64,000 bases of DNA. It comes from Morinoia aosen (lineage: Eukaryota; Arthropoda; Malacostraca; Amphipoda; Talitridae). Shown here in pieces: positions 13,306-25,600 of this stretch. Below the pieces are notes generated by a model, which saw nothing but the letters and a program-made list of their open reading frames with translations, was not told where the DNA came from and did no database searches. The first letter of the stretch is position 1; each line of letters begins with the position of its first letter. A program made the position numbers and the translations under genes. The stretch spans positions 56,466,020 through 56,530,019 of the forward strand of contig CM059567.1 in NCBI GenBank assembly GCA_030386875.1, written 5' to 3'.

Positions 13306-15174
13306 GAGCACCATCAGCCTCATAATCACCCCGCCTCACTACCGGCCCAATCCCAGCCTCGGGATCTCAGAAGGCAAATTATGACCAGCTTGGGAGAGCC
13401 GTAAGCGCGAGAGGCACAGGCTCCTCTTGCTTTCTTGTGGCCCGCTGTGCACAGATGCTCTGAGAAAACACTCACTAATTCTGGTCGTAATGTGAGCTTC
13501 CGTCTGAGACCCTCACTATATGTTGTGGTTAGAATGTTGTTTGTTATAGTTATAGTTAGAACACTATAGTTCTAATTATTCATAATGCGATGGTTAGTCC
13601 GAGACTTTCACTACGTTATATGTAGCTGGAATATAGCTAGTTATAGTTATTGTTAGAACGCTATTGTTATAATTATGGTTAACTGTATTCATTGTTAGAG
13701 CGCAAGTGTACATGCAACGTGTCCTAATGGGCGGGAGGTAGTGAGTTGTATCGTTTTGTCTGACATTGTGTGGGTTTGAATGAAGCAGGTTTTGTTACTT
13801 TAAAGTATCTTGACGTGAGATACAAGGAAAATTTTCAGGTTTCTTTACAGTGCATTCAAATTTCCCCAACATTGTGGTTTTGGGTTCAGGCTTCCTACGA
13901 TTGCCTAGGATTTTAATATGACAACACCAGCAACAAAACCCACCGTAGTCGCCAGCACCACCAGCACCAAAAACACAGCCACACAAGCCCCCGACGTGCT
14001 ACGGTCCCAATCGAGCAGCAGTGAGAAGCGACGGCTTCAGCAGCACAAGCGAGTACAGCACGAGCGCAGCGGAAATAAGAGCAAAGTTAGAGGCGTCGAG
14101 TGATCATTGGCGCCCTTCACTGAACTGGCGCCGTTCATTGCCTCTCGCTCCTTAATTGAAGGCCTGCCTTCGGGAATGTGGTGCCTTTGTGAGGCTGACT
14201 CCAGACCGGGAATTACGTTGGCGAATTGTCCTTTTTCCTATGTATACGTTACTGTTATGCTCTTCGGTTTTTGTGATTTCTTTTATTTTTTTCCTGTTGT
14301 GTTTGACATCTCTTAGCTTATTAGCCTTTTATTGCCGTCATTCTATTACATTTATAATTTTCTTGTTATTCTACTTACTATAGATCCTCTTATTTGTTTC
14401 GCATTTTAAGGTCTTTTACCTGTGCTTTCCATAGGCTAATTTGGCCTACTCTATCCTCATCGCGACTTCCATATAGTTCACTCGACCCACATCTCAGTTC
14501 CCCTTGCCTCTTCTACCTACATCTTAATTCCCTTGCCTTTTCCCATCTCAGAACTCTCACACTACTCTACCAACATGATAGCTCAACTAACATTCAGACA
14601 CATCTTAGCTTTCTGTAGCCTACTCTAGCCTGATTTTAGATCTCTGTACCGACTTGACGCATATCTTAGTCCTAATAGCTTCTTCTACTCTTCTTAGCTA
14701 TCATCTACCACCTCTTGATGTTCTAACAGTAGTTTTATCCTACTTTCCTCAATTTTTCCTCCTCCCCTACTTTCATTTCAACTTCTTCCATCAACTTTCC
14801 CAACTCCCCTACTTCCCTTTCAACTACATACTTCCCTAAACTTATCCCTCCCCCCGCAGTAGTGCTGGTGAGTGCCGACAATTGCGGGCGCTCAGCTACA
14901 AGGCCGTTACTGCAGACTTATGTGCTCACCCGCTCCCAATAGAGGTAGTTTTGCGGTATGTATGTAGTTGAACATTGCTATGAAAGCATCCATTCTCAGA
15001 AACAATCCGTGCTAATTTGTAAATATTAAAAAAAAATCTTGAATCGAAAATAAACACATCAGCTTCAAATAAGCATCTCCTTAGTCTTAAACAAACATTG
15101 AGTTGACAGGTATCGATGTGAAGGTATTAAGGTCACTTATGTGTAGATAGGATGGTTCCGTCAAAAAGTCACTC
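13306..15174. other. Intergenic, no gene recognised
   Basis: Contains degenerate TTATAGTTA-type repetition (13,530-13,690) and a long pyrimidine-rich stretch on the plus strand (14,440-14,850). No coding motif or RNA gene recognised. Confidence 0.55.
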
Positions 15175-15410
15175 TTTGTAGAGTGGTCAAAGTTTTGGGA
15201 TTCTTCAACAATTGGTTAAGGGTTCAAAGTTTTGGGGCTCTTCATCAATTAGTTGAGGGGTCAAAGTTTTGGGATTCTTCAACAATTGGTTAAGGGGTCA
15301 AAGTTTTGGGGTTCTGCATCAATTTGTTGAGGGGTCAAAGTTTTAGGGTTCTGCGTCAGTTTGTTGAGGGGTCAAAGTTTTATGGGCTGCGTCAATTTCG
15401 TTATGCTGAG
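15175..15410. repeat. About 44-bp tandem repeat, five copies
   Basis: Imperfect copies of GGGGTCAAAGTTTTGGG followed by TTCTTCAACAATTGGTTAA. Non-coding. Confidence 0.85.
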
Positions 15411-15904
15411 AATTTTTTCAAAGAGTCATCCGAGACAGAAGAGAGGGCCAAGGACACTTAACAACCTAAAAATCCCATGATAATTAGAATTACAGTTTTA
15501 AATTTTTTCTCGAAGTTTTCGTGGAATAATTTAACTTTTCCATTCTATTAAGAGAAGATTGAACGTTTATCAGAGTTAAAGTGCCTTCAAAATTTTTCTC
15601 GTCTTTTCAATTTCTGATGGAGTTCTAGCTTGCTTAATTTTGTATTCAAAATTAATGAGTGCCACCAAAACACCATTTCCACTGATTTCAATCATTAGGA
15701 ACATGAACAACTTGATTTAACGCAAATCCAAGATAGCACGTCTTTATGGTTAGAAGATGCTGGCTCTCGTATTTTTATTAATTTGCTTTAAATTGTTCCA
15801 GCCTCTGTCACACAACGCCTAACGTCACTTAACCTTCCATATTTATACATAAAAACTTTCATATTGAGAACTTATTGAAAATAAATATGCTGACTTGAAT
15901 TGCC

Positions 15905-16095
15905 CGCATCAACTTTTTGGAATTATAGTTTTGTTTGGAAATATACTGATCTTTTTGTATAAACTTTTTGGAATTAGAGTTCTCTTTGAAAATATACTGA
16001 TCTTTTTGTATCAAATTTTTGTAATTATAGTTCTCTATGGAAATATACTGATTTTTTTTGCATGAACATTTTAGAATTATAGTTCTCTTTAGAAT
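15905..16095. repeat. About 57-bp tandem repeat, four copies
   Basis: Each copy has GGAATTATAGTTCTCTTT, then GGAAATATACTGATC, then TTTTTGTAT. Moderately diverged. Non-coding. Confidence 0.85.
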
Positions 16096-16099
16096 CACA

Positions 16100-18718
16100 C
16101 TCTTAATCCTTTTCTTCTTCCTTCTCAATCTGCCTTTTTCCGTCTGCTGGTCCGTGCCCGACCGACACTAGACACGAGCTGCATTAACGGCCAAGTTAAC
16201 GAGAGCTGCGACGGCCGAGGGATCTGCCCGGACTGGGGGAGTACGGCTGAGGGAACAGAAGCGGCCGTCCAATTTGAACTAACGGCCTCAGTTGGAATAA
16301 GTTGAAGACCGTCGCTTCCTGCACTCGCGTGTTGACTGGTCCTCGAAATGTGTCGGTTATGTGCTCACTACGCCACAAAATGCGTTAACTTTCCGCCTCC
16401 TGCGACGCAAATTACGCCAATCTCGTCATGATTGGGTGGAGTCTGTGATGAGTCGACATGAATAGCTAAGTATATTTTTTCGCGTCACAGCTTATGGAAC
16501 TATTACGGATGTTATCCCACTCTCGATATTTCTACGAGAATTATTGAATTTACAAATCCCAATTTAAAGAATTTTTTAATATGTTGTGTTACGGACATTG
16601 TGGGGTGTGTATTCATTTCACAAATTCTGAAATTCTTAAGAAAATTTTCGTCTTCACTGCTTAAATTTTCAGTAGCTAAGCTGTTGTTTTACAGTCGTAA
16701 ATTGTCCAGTTGAAAAAGACCTCTAAAAATTGTTTCCTGCATAAAAATTTGGCACGTATCGTCACCGTATCACTTGCAGCTTTAGACTCGTCATTTTCTG
16801 TTACATACAATACTTTTTGTTATTCGCAACATTTTATGATGCACTATTACAACTTTAAAGCATTATTTTGTAATTTACACGACATTGTCTGCTCTGAGCA
16901 ACACTGTCTGGTGAACTTACAGTCGTCTGCTGAATGTTATTGGTCCACCACGCACAGCAATGAGAGCAAGCTATGTATGTATACAAGCTCACTAGCTTAT
17001 TCTTCTGTGAACACGCAATAAAGGAAAAGCGCTTCCGTAAAGGTGAGCATACGACTAGGAGTGCCTGTTCACATCTCTTTTTACTTCAGGCCGAGAATAT
17101 ATTGGACCATTAGCCGGCACTGCTCCTCCGTACATTACCCGCCTTATATATATGCCTGGAACTCGCAATAAATATACATGAAGATTTGCTCTCTCTCACT
17201 GCTTCAAGATCCGATCGCATGCCCACCGATCGCATTCGTCAGGGAGGTACTATTTGTACGAGCCTTGTGCATCCCCTCACACAGAACCTACTTGGCTGGG
17301 TAATGCTATTCCTATGGGCTGTTTGCTCCTGACTTCAGCCTCAGATCTTCTGTATCTTTAATAGAGATTTCTCACCATTCCTACCGTGTCCGACCTCGAG
17401 CTTTTTTGTTGGTGCGACAAAAAGTTACGAGGTTCCAGGACGTGTCTTATTTTCTACATCCTTTCTCCATCAATTTTGTAACTTTCAATGACTGCATTAA
17501 TATAAATGAAATGGCGGGGGTAGGGAATTTGACTCCTATAAAAGTTTGCGTCTGAGAGAACTAAGAAACGTTCTTGTGAAATCGTTGACTTTCTTTCTCA
17601 TCAAATAGCAAAACTGAGTCTGCAATACTTAACTGCTGAGTTTTAGTTTTGCGTTCGATGCAGGAAATTAGGTACGTCTTTTGGGCGCCAGTTCTCATTT
17701 TATTAACAACATGGGACGCATTGGCTCACATTTGATGAGTAATTTATTAGAGTAACACTTTACGCTGGAACTTCAAAGAAATAAACTGAGGCCATTAAAA
17801 TATTGGCCATTATGCACACTATAATGACGGAACATTCCATAAACTTATTGAAGAAAAATAGGCCACGCATGCAATACGAGTCTGCTCAGAATAACCATAA
17901 TACAAGCTGTGAGAAATTATTTTTCTTTAATTTAATTATTATTGGTGTCTTGACTCTGCGTGTTCGTACGATATGTTCTTCAATCATTACAGGGAATAAT
18001 TCAAGAACTTAAGGTGTGATAGAGATTTGCTCAAAGTGAAAAAATCGTGCATAAACGAGCGCGTATAATAACTCAAGACAGCTTGCCTATTTTTAGTAAA
18101 TAAATAACAGTAAACGATTCAGTCCTGAGCAACTCAAAGTTGCCCAAGGCTGGATGCGATTTTTAACATTTTACCCTCGTTTTAATACCGTGATATGTAT
18201 CGTGACAAGCGCAATTTGGCAAGCTATTTCCCTTTCATAAAAATGCGACCACGCAAGTAAATAGATAAGAGCAGTGAATTCAAATTGGTTCAACATCGCT
18301 CTAAATCTTTTCGAATACTTAGAGCAGGTATGAAATACAAGACTCTTCGCGCAAAACTCTTCTGTATGATTTCCTTTTCATCACATTGCCGACGTTCGAA
18401 CCGCGAATTAACTTCAAACCATAATTTGTTCTTTTAAAGAATATACACAGAAATATAAATGACGATTGAACAAGCTAACCTGTGGGTTTGAGTAGCTCAA
18501 TTTTTACATTCGTTTTTCTGGGATAGATAGAGAACTGTAGCTTTTGATTATGTCCCATTGCAAAAGGTGTAACACCTGCATAACCACCGGCAAGGAAACT
18601 GAAGTGTAATTAAAATGCCAATTACATTTAAGAATGAACCTTTGTTGATGTACTTCTTGGTATCCACATAGAACAATAAACAGGATTCTGCTTAAAATTG
18701 ATAACTTGAGCTTCCCGT
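16100..18718. other. Region downstream of the RYK stop; no gene recognised
   Basis: It should include the RYK 3' UTR, since that gene runs leftward and stops at 18719. I could not pick a convincing polyadenylation signal. The 16,150-16,400 stretch is GC-rich and may be an old repeat, but it lacks a usable pol III B box. Confidence 0.5.
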
Positions 18719-19603
18719 TCACGGGTCTGCCACCGGAAGACGAGGATGACGCACGCCTTCAGGTAAAGGCTGCTGAGGCCTCTGAAGTTTCTTCAGCCCG
18801 GGAAAAGGCGCGGAGGGGTTGGCAGGCGGGAGATGAGAATGTACCTCTTTTGCTGCTGTGCTCGGTCTGGGTGGAACCTTGTCCTCCCTCCTAGATTTCT
18901 CTAGGGTTAAACTACTAGAAGGTGGAGGATTGGCAGGAGGTAGAGGAGGAGGAATCTCTTTGGTGACGACTTCTTTTCGCTTGTGAACATCGTTGTCTTT
19001 CCTCGACTGGGTGAGAACTTCTCCTCGAAAGGTTCTTTTTTCTGGTAACTTCCAAGGCAAATCTCCTGCTAGAGAAGTAGGTGTGCTGTACACAGTCGAC
19101 GGGAAGTGGGACAAGCCAGGAGGAGGCTCTTGGACAACAGTATCACTCAAACTGCTATAAGTGCCATCATGATCCAACGGAATTTGAGGGTTCTTCAAAT
19201 TTTTCACTCTAGATACAACCTCATTTTCTGCCGAGCTAACACTGCTGTTACTCGAAGACCCAGAGGATGAATCGGCACCGTTTGGTTGGAGCTCTTTTCT
19301 AGGCCCTGTTATCCCTGTCTCAAACGGGGACAGATGAGCAGACTGCGAGTCGCCAACCCCGGAGAAAACTCCCTCCTGGGTTAGACCTGTCAGGTAGTCG
19401 ACCAGCAGAGCGGCTCTGGGCCTGTGGCTGGGGTTGAGCGCCCAGCAGAATGCCATGAGTTGGTAGAGGACATCAGGGCACGTGGGAGGCTGGGCAAGAC
19501 GGTAGCCGTCACGCAGGTACTCGGCCAGGTGTGAGCAGCTCAGGCCGTCGTACGGCTGCTGTGCCAGGCTGCTCAGCTCCCAGGCCACCACGCCCCACGA
19601 CCA
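18719..19603 (-). CDS. Ryk: RYK exon 11: end of kinase domain and C-terminal tail
   Basis: Acceptor GTTGCAG^TGGTCG, phase 0, joining exon 10 as ADV^[11 protein letters not shown]. Residues 648-718 finish the kinase lobe ([23 protein letters not shown]) and match RYK very closely. The next ~220 residues are Ser- and Pro-rich, with polyproline stretches ([13 protein letters not shown]) that could bind SH3 domains. Family members I know end soon after the kinase fold, so this tail is unusual. TGA stop at 18719-18721. Confidence 0.93.
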   Translation of the reverse strand, partial: WSWGVVAWELSSLAQQPYDGLSCSHLAEYLRDGYRLAQPPTCPDVLYQLMAFCWALNPSHRPRAALLVDYLTGLTQEGVFSGVGDSQSAHLSPFETGITGPRKELQPNGADSSSGSSSNSSVSSAENEVVSRVKNLKNPQIPLDHDGTYSSLSDTVVQEPPPGLSHFPSTVYSTPTSLAGDLPWKLPEKRTFRGEVLTQSRKDNDVHKRKEVVTKEIPPPLPPANPPPSSSLTLEKSRREDKVPPRPSTAAKEVHSHLPPANPSAPFPGLKKLQRPQQPLPEGVRHPRLPVADP

Positions 19604-22600
19604 CTGCAACCGTAAATTGTTAAACATTTAATACCACGCAAAGCTGCGCAATTAAAGCACTCAGTTCCCAGGCCACCACGCCCCACGACCACTGCAACCG
19701 TAAATTGTTAAACATTTAATTCCACGCAAAGCTGCGCAATTAAAGCACTCAGTTCCCAGGCCACCACGCCCCACGACCACTGCAACCGTGAATTGTTAAA
19801 CATTTAATTCCACGCAAAGCTGCACAATTAAAGCACTCAGTTCCCAAGCCGCCGCACCCCACGACCACTGCAACCGTAAATTATTAAATATTTAACTCCA
19901 CGCGAAGCTACGCAAATAAAGCATACCTACAGCTGGGTTCAGCATTCCGAGAACTGGAATTTCGTTGTTTTCAGTTACAGAGAAGCGTAAATTATACTGC
20001 ATAATCATACAACATCCGGCGTTATTTAAGAATAAAAAGCATCATGGAGAAATAAATAACGGTCCATTAGAATTCGATTACTCTTCTTGAATTTAGTAAA
20101 ATCAACATTATTTAGGATGAGAAAGTTCGAAAAGTAATGTTTTAGTGCCACAAAACTTCCATTTGATGCCATTCTGAGTTGAAAAAATTAGGAGATATTT
20201 CGCAACGCAATCCAAAATAAAAGTTCACACTCAACTAAAGGTTGCAACGCGGAGAGCATTTTTCTCGAAAACGAACTGAAATTGGAAGTTAATTTATGAG
20301 AAAAATTTATTTGAAGCGACAGGGTAAAGCGACTTGTATTTATTTCTCTGTGTAAAATTTTTAATCTACGAGTAATTAATACGGCAGAGATGAAGAAACT
20401 TACCACATCAGCAGGCATGGAGACGGAGTCTTCAGTTATTGCCTCTAAAGACATCCAGGCGACGGGCCGCCGGTCGACCGCCGCAGCTGCTGGCGCTGTC
20501 GACGAGCTTGACGTCGAGGCAGACGAGGACGAACTTTCGCTGCTGGTATCAGCATCTTGCTGCTCTGTCAGGAGCTGGTAGTCGTCAGGGAAAAGATCGC
20601 TTGAGAAAGCACCGTCTGTCAGCCTCACAAGGTATTGCGCCGTCACTCTGATATGGACACAAGCACGAGCGGGTGAGTGCTTCCAGGTGGGCCGAAGGAG
20701 AAAAGTTTTATACAGAGTACGCGTGGGAAGATAGCATGAAAGTTTTTGCAGAGTGTTTGGGAAGGTAGCACGAAAGTTTTACGCAGAGTACGCAAGGGAA
20801 CTTAGCACAAAAGTTTTATGTAAAGTACTCATCGGAAGATAGCTCCAAAGTTTTACGCAAAGTACCCAAGGAAACAGCACAAAATTTTTACCAGCTCATC
20901 GGAAGATAGCACGGAAGTTTTATGCAGAGTACGCGTGGGAAGACAGCACGGCTCACGAAGTTGGAAATGAGTCACGACTCACATAGAGCTGCTTTACTCA
21001 CGTGAACTGTTGGCCAAGAAATCCAACGCAAACTGATAAGGCTCCTCAGGCCCTGTACTGACAGGTGGTGAGGTCAGGTTTTTCTCCTCCAATCTTGGCT
21101 TTTATCCTCACTTCTATTTTGGGTGCAAAAGTTAGAGCTGCTTGACTCACGTGAACTATTGGCTAAGAAAACCAGCGTAAACAATATCACTCACAGGCAG
21201 TTGCGAGCAGCGAGAGTTATTTTGCCCACGTAAAAACCAGCGTAAACAATTTCACTCACAGGCAGTTGCGAGCAGCGAGAGTTATTTTGCCCACGTAAAA
21301 ACCAGCGTAAACAATATCACTCACAGGCAGTTGCGAGCAGCGAGAGTTATTTTGCCCACGTAAAAACCAGCGTAAACAATTTCACTCACAGGCAGTTGCG
21401 AGCAGCGAGAGTTATTTTGCCCACGTAAAAACCAGCGTAAACAATATCACTCACAGGCAGTTGCGAGCAGCGAGAGTTATTTTGCCCACGTAAAAACCAG
21501 CGTAAACAATATCACTCACAGGCAGTTGCGAGCAGCGAGAGTTATTTTGCCCACGTAAAAACCAGCGTAAACAATTTCACTCACAGGCAGTTGCGTGCCG
21601 CGAGGTCTGCGTGCGGGATGTTGCAGGAGTGCAGGTGGGCGAGCCCCTGCGCCACCTGCAGCGCCATCTGCTGCAGGTCCTCCGGTGTGAGCGGCATCGT
21701 GCGCTCCTTCAGGAACCTGCAGCGGGTGTGGGGGTCTCATTACTTGCTGGGGAGCTTCTAAAGCCACAACACTTTGGGCTGAGTGGCAGAGGAGACGGCT
21801 CCAGTACGTGCCAATGCCTCACATACATGAAAACGGCTAAAAGACTTGGAAATGCCTCCAAGATATGAAAACGTCTCCGAGACATGAAGACGTGTCCAAT
21901 ACATGAAAACGTCTGCAATACATGAAGATGCAACCCAAACAGGAAAACTGCTTCAATACATTGGAACGTCTCCAATGCATGGAAATGCCTCCTAAACATG
22001 GAAATTCTTCAATACATGGAAACATCTCCAAAACTTGGAAACTTTTCCAATACATGAAAATATCTACAAGGCATGAAAACGTCACCAATGCATATAAATA
22101 TATATAATACAAAACACAACAACGTCCTCAAGGTATAAAACTGCCTCCAGGACATGAAGACTGGAATAAATCCCTGATGATACAGTGGCTAAAGACATTA
22201 AAGAAATACACGAGAATACACGTACATGCAGGTAGCCTTATATTTAGTTTTTAAGAGCATGTAGAAACTTCAACGCATATGCATCAACACTCCAGAGATC
22301 GGATTCAGCAAAATAATTTATAGCAGTGTCCAGGTGCTCATTTTGAAACATTTCCCGTTGTCGTAGCTGTGAAGCGGGCAGCATTTAGTTTTTAGCTCCA
22401 GAAACTTAGGCTGCGACTTGTGATACTACGACAGCGTAATTGTTTGAAGTGTTATCTGTGAGTGCAGACTCAACTTTTGCAGAAGCCTAATATCACTTAC
22501 ACTAATATCACCACTCACACCACCACCACCACCACCACTCATACCTACCACCACTCACACCTACTACCACTCACATTTTAAGGTTGCGATGACCGTGGTC

Positions 22601-25600
22601 GGGATACACCAGTATGAGAGGGGAGGTGGTGCTGACGGCAGACACGGTTAGCACCCCCGGATGCTGCACCGCTGACAGTCGCAACGCTGCGGTGCACCCG
22701 AGGACTGACGTCAGCTCGCTCGGTGCGCTGCGCCGCACCAGCTTCACCAGCACCTTGCACCGCGGCACGCATAATTTACCATAAATTCCGGTTTAGTGGT
22801 TCTGCAGTGGTTCTTAATCATGCTGGAGGTACTGAACCCCATGAGTTCGATGCGTGCATTCATAGAACTTATCGTAGTTGGAAAAATGAAATTTGCATTT
22901 TTTCTGCGAATTTAAAACATGTGTATATGACTATGTACTGTGTTAGAGCACAAACTGTATCATGCATCATTTGCGGTGAGCCCCTGAAACTAACTCACCG
23001 AACCCATGGGGTTCGATCGAATCCAGGTTAAGAACCACTGAGCTAGTTATGAGCATTTCTTTTCGAGAGGTACATACAAAACAATTTGACTTCGTCTACC
23101 ATGGTGTGTAAGTTACACACACTGATTGAAACAATTTGATTTCATATGACTTCATTCATTATTGACTTCAGTTGACTTCATCCGCCACGGTGTGTAAGTT
23201 GCAAACATAAGCTGAAATACTTTCGAAAGCAAATGATATGTTTCATTAAGCGGGTTCTTGTCTGCAGAAGGTAGTGATGAGACGATAATACTGTTGCTCT
23301 GTCACAGTAAGAGCATAGTACTGAGCTGTGTGCCTGCTGGGACATGTGTACATCTTTATTTGCTACTCAAATAGACGAGTGACAGGTTAAGACAGCTGCG
23401 ACAGACAACATACCCAACAAAGACAACAAAGAAGGACAACATTCCCGAGTCATTGTCCATTGAAGGGTCTTTTATGAAACGATCGTTATACTCTCACAAT
23501 ACACACTGTACATTTGTGCTAAATGAACTAAATTCAAATGCGCACAACATAGAATACGATATTGTACACAACATACAATACATGTATGCAACATGCAAAA
23601 CAAGTCCACAACATGCAACACACATACACAACATACAGCTCATGAACACAACATACAGCTCATGTACGCAACATGCAACACATGTACACAACATACAGCA
23701 CATTTACAAAACACGCAACACATATAAAGAACGTAAAGCACATGTACACAACAGAGCACATGTACACAACATAGAGCACATGTACACAAGATAGAATATA
23801 TGTAAACAACATACAACACGTGTAAACAACGTACAACACATGTACACAACATAGAGCACATGTACACAACATACAACACATGTAAGCAACATACAACACG
23901 TGTAAACAACATACAACACATGTGCACAACATAGAGCACATGTACACACAACACCGCACAGTACACACAAACACACACCTTCTCGCGCGGCAGCAGAGTG
24001 GCGGCAGCGAGCTGGCAGAAGTGTCCGCTCATCAGGACTTCGTCTACCCTCACACGCCCTGGCTCGATCTTGGGGAGGGAAACGAGGGAAGTTATTTCTA
24101 ACAGCCTACACACTACAATTTAGGGACTGATGTGTACTAAATTGTGCGCTTACGTAAATTTTAATGGATTTTAATCAAGAAAATTGTGGTCTGTTTAACG
24201 GAGGAGTCAAACTGCTGCAAAGTTACATGTCTAAGAGATTTTTAGAGCCTCTCCTGGCGGACTTTATACCTGGATTTAGCTTCGTCTGAAAGCTTGTAAG
24301 ATATTGAATGTTTTATCAAAGGTATTTATTTATTTTTACCACATTGTTCTCTCAAATATTACTATATCTCTTAGCATCGAAGTATATGTGTTATAAGACA
24401 TGAGTATATTTGTAGCATTCATTTGAGAACAGGTATCTTCTAGCATGTTGATGTATCTTCCTATTTGCAAGTATATATTACGGTATATGAGCGTGTCTTC
24501 TTGAACATAAGTGATTTGTTTCATGTATCATTTATATATGCTTTATATTTTCTTATACTATATAAATATTTGTATTTTAATCCTATACTACAAATGAATT
24601 GGTCGTCCAATATTCGGGTACGCTTTGTACTGAATGAATCTATTTTCAGGTATACGTCCCCTCGGAGCTTCTATGAGCAAAATTAACATCCGCACCTGCA
24701 CAGCATTCAATTTTTTCTCAAAACTGTAGTCCTCGGCAGAAGTTCGAACGTCTTTTTGTAAGACCTACGGAGCGCAGTTGCTTCGCCTGACGTAATACAG
24801 CTTTTTTCCTAACACCTGTACAGCATAATGAAAATTACATAAAATTACAAACAAGATGCATTTGATAGAGGTCATGAAATTGAGTTTGTCAAAGCGGGTA
24901 ATGCAGCTCCAGAGGGGTGGTCAGTGGCGCGGATGGAATTGACCAATAATCTGAGTTCTCTATTTAATGGCGAAGCATTACAGAAATCAATATAGTAGAC
25001 AAGTTGGTGACTGAGTAAGTTCCACCGCATCTGGTCAATGGATCATCAGAAATAATAATTGTTTCTAAGAAATTGGTATTCCGCAATAATAATTACTGCT
25101 GTAGAAACTGGTCTTCAGAAAGAATAGTTATTTCTGACGAAATTGGTATTCCGGTATAATAATTATTTGTGTGTATACTGGTCTTCGAAAATAATCAAAA
25201 CCAGTGTTTTATATTAAAAAATGGCTGCAGAGCCGAACTCCCTCTCGGTAACGCTGAAAACTCCCCTGTACCGCACAGATTGAGTGGCACGCCGCTGGCC
25301 ATAAAAAAGTTACCCTATCCCTGAGGAAAAAGTGCAATTCTGGGAGGTCGTCAAGTTCTCCAGCGCATCCCCTGGTTTCAGGATGATAACACTTTTATTA
25401 AGTGCAAAACTTGTCGTAGAAAAAACTTTCTTGATTATCTGGAAGGCTGGGAAATTTTCCATTAGGACGGCGGCGTCCTAAACCAAAGTTAGGGCATCAC
25501 AAGAAGCTCCTTAATTCGCTGATGAGCCGCGCGCCCGTCCGTGGCCGCAGCGCACACACCTCCACACCTTGTTTCTGCTGACCGATTGTCTAGCTTTCCA

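Noticed and set aside
12671..13384. Open frames on both strands through the 18-bp array (Cys-His-Cys-Leu-Ser-Cys-Trp and Pro-Ala-Arg-Glu-Ala repeats)
   Set aside because: 18 is divisible by 3, so every frame is open and periodic. No supporting exon structure.
16186..16400. Possible second SINE (GTGGCGTAGTGAGCACATAA on the minus strand resembles a pol III A box)
   Set aside because: No B box at the expected distance; too weak to call.
23453..24113. Cys-rich open frames (Cys-Met-Leu-Cys-Thr-Cys-Val) on the minus strand
   Set aside because: Artefact of the 20-bp array. Only 23979-24068 is real coding sequence.
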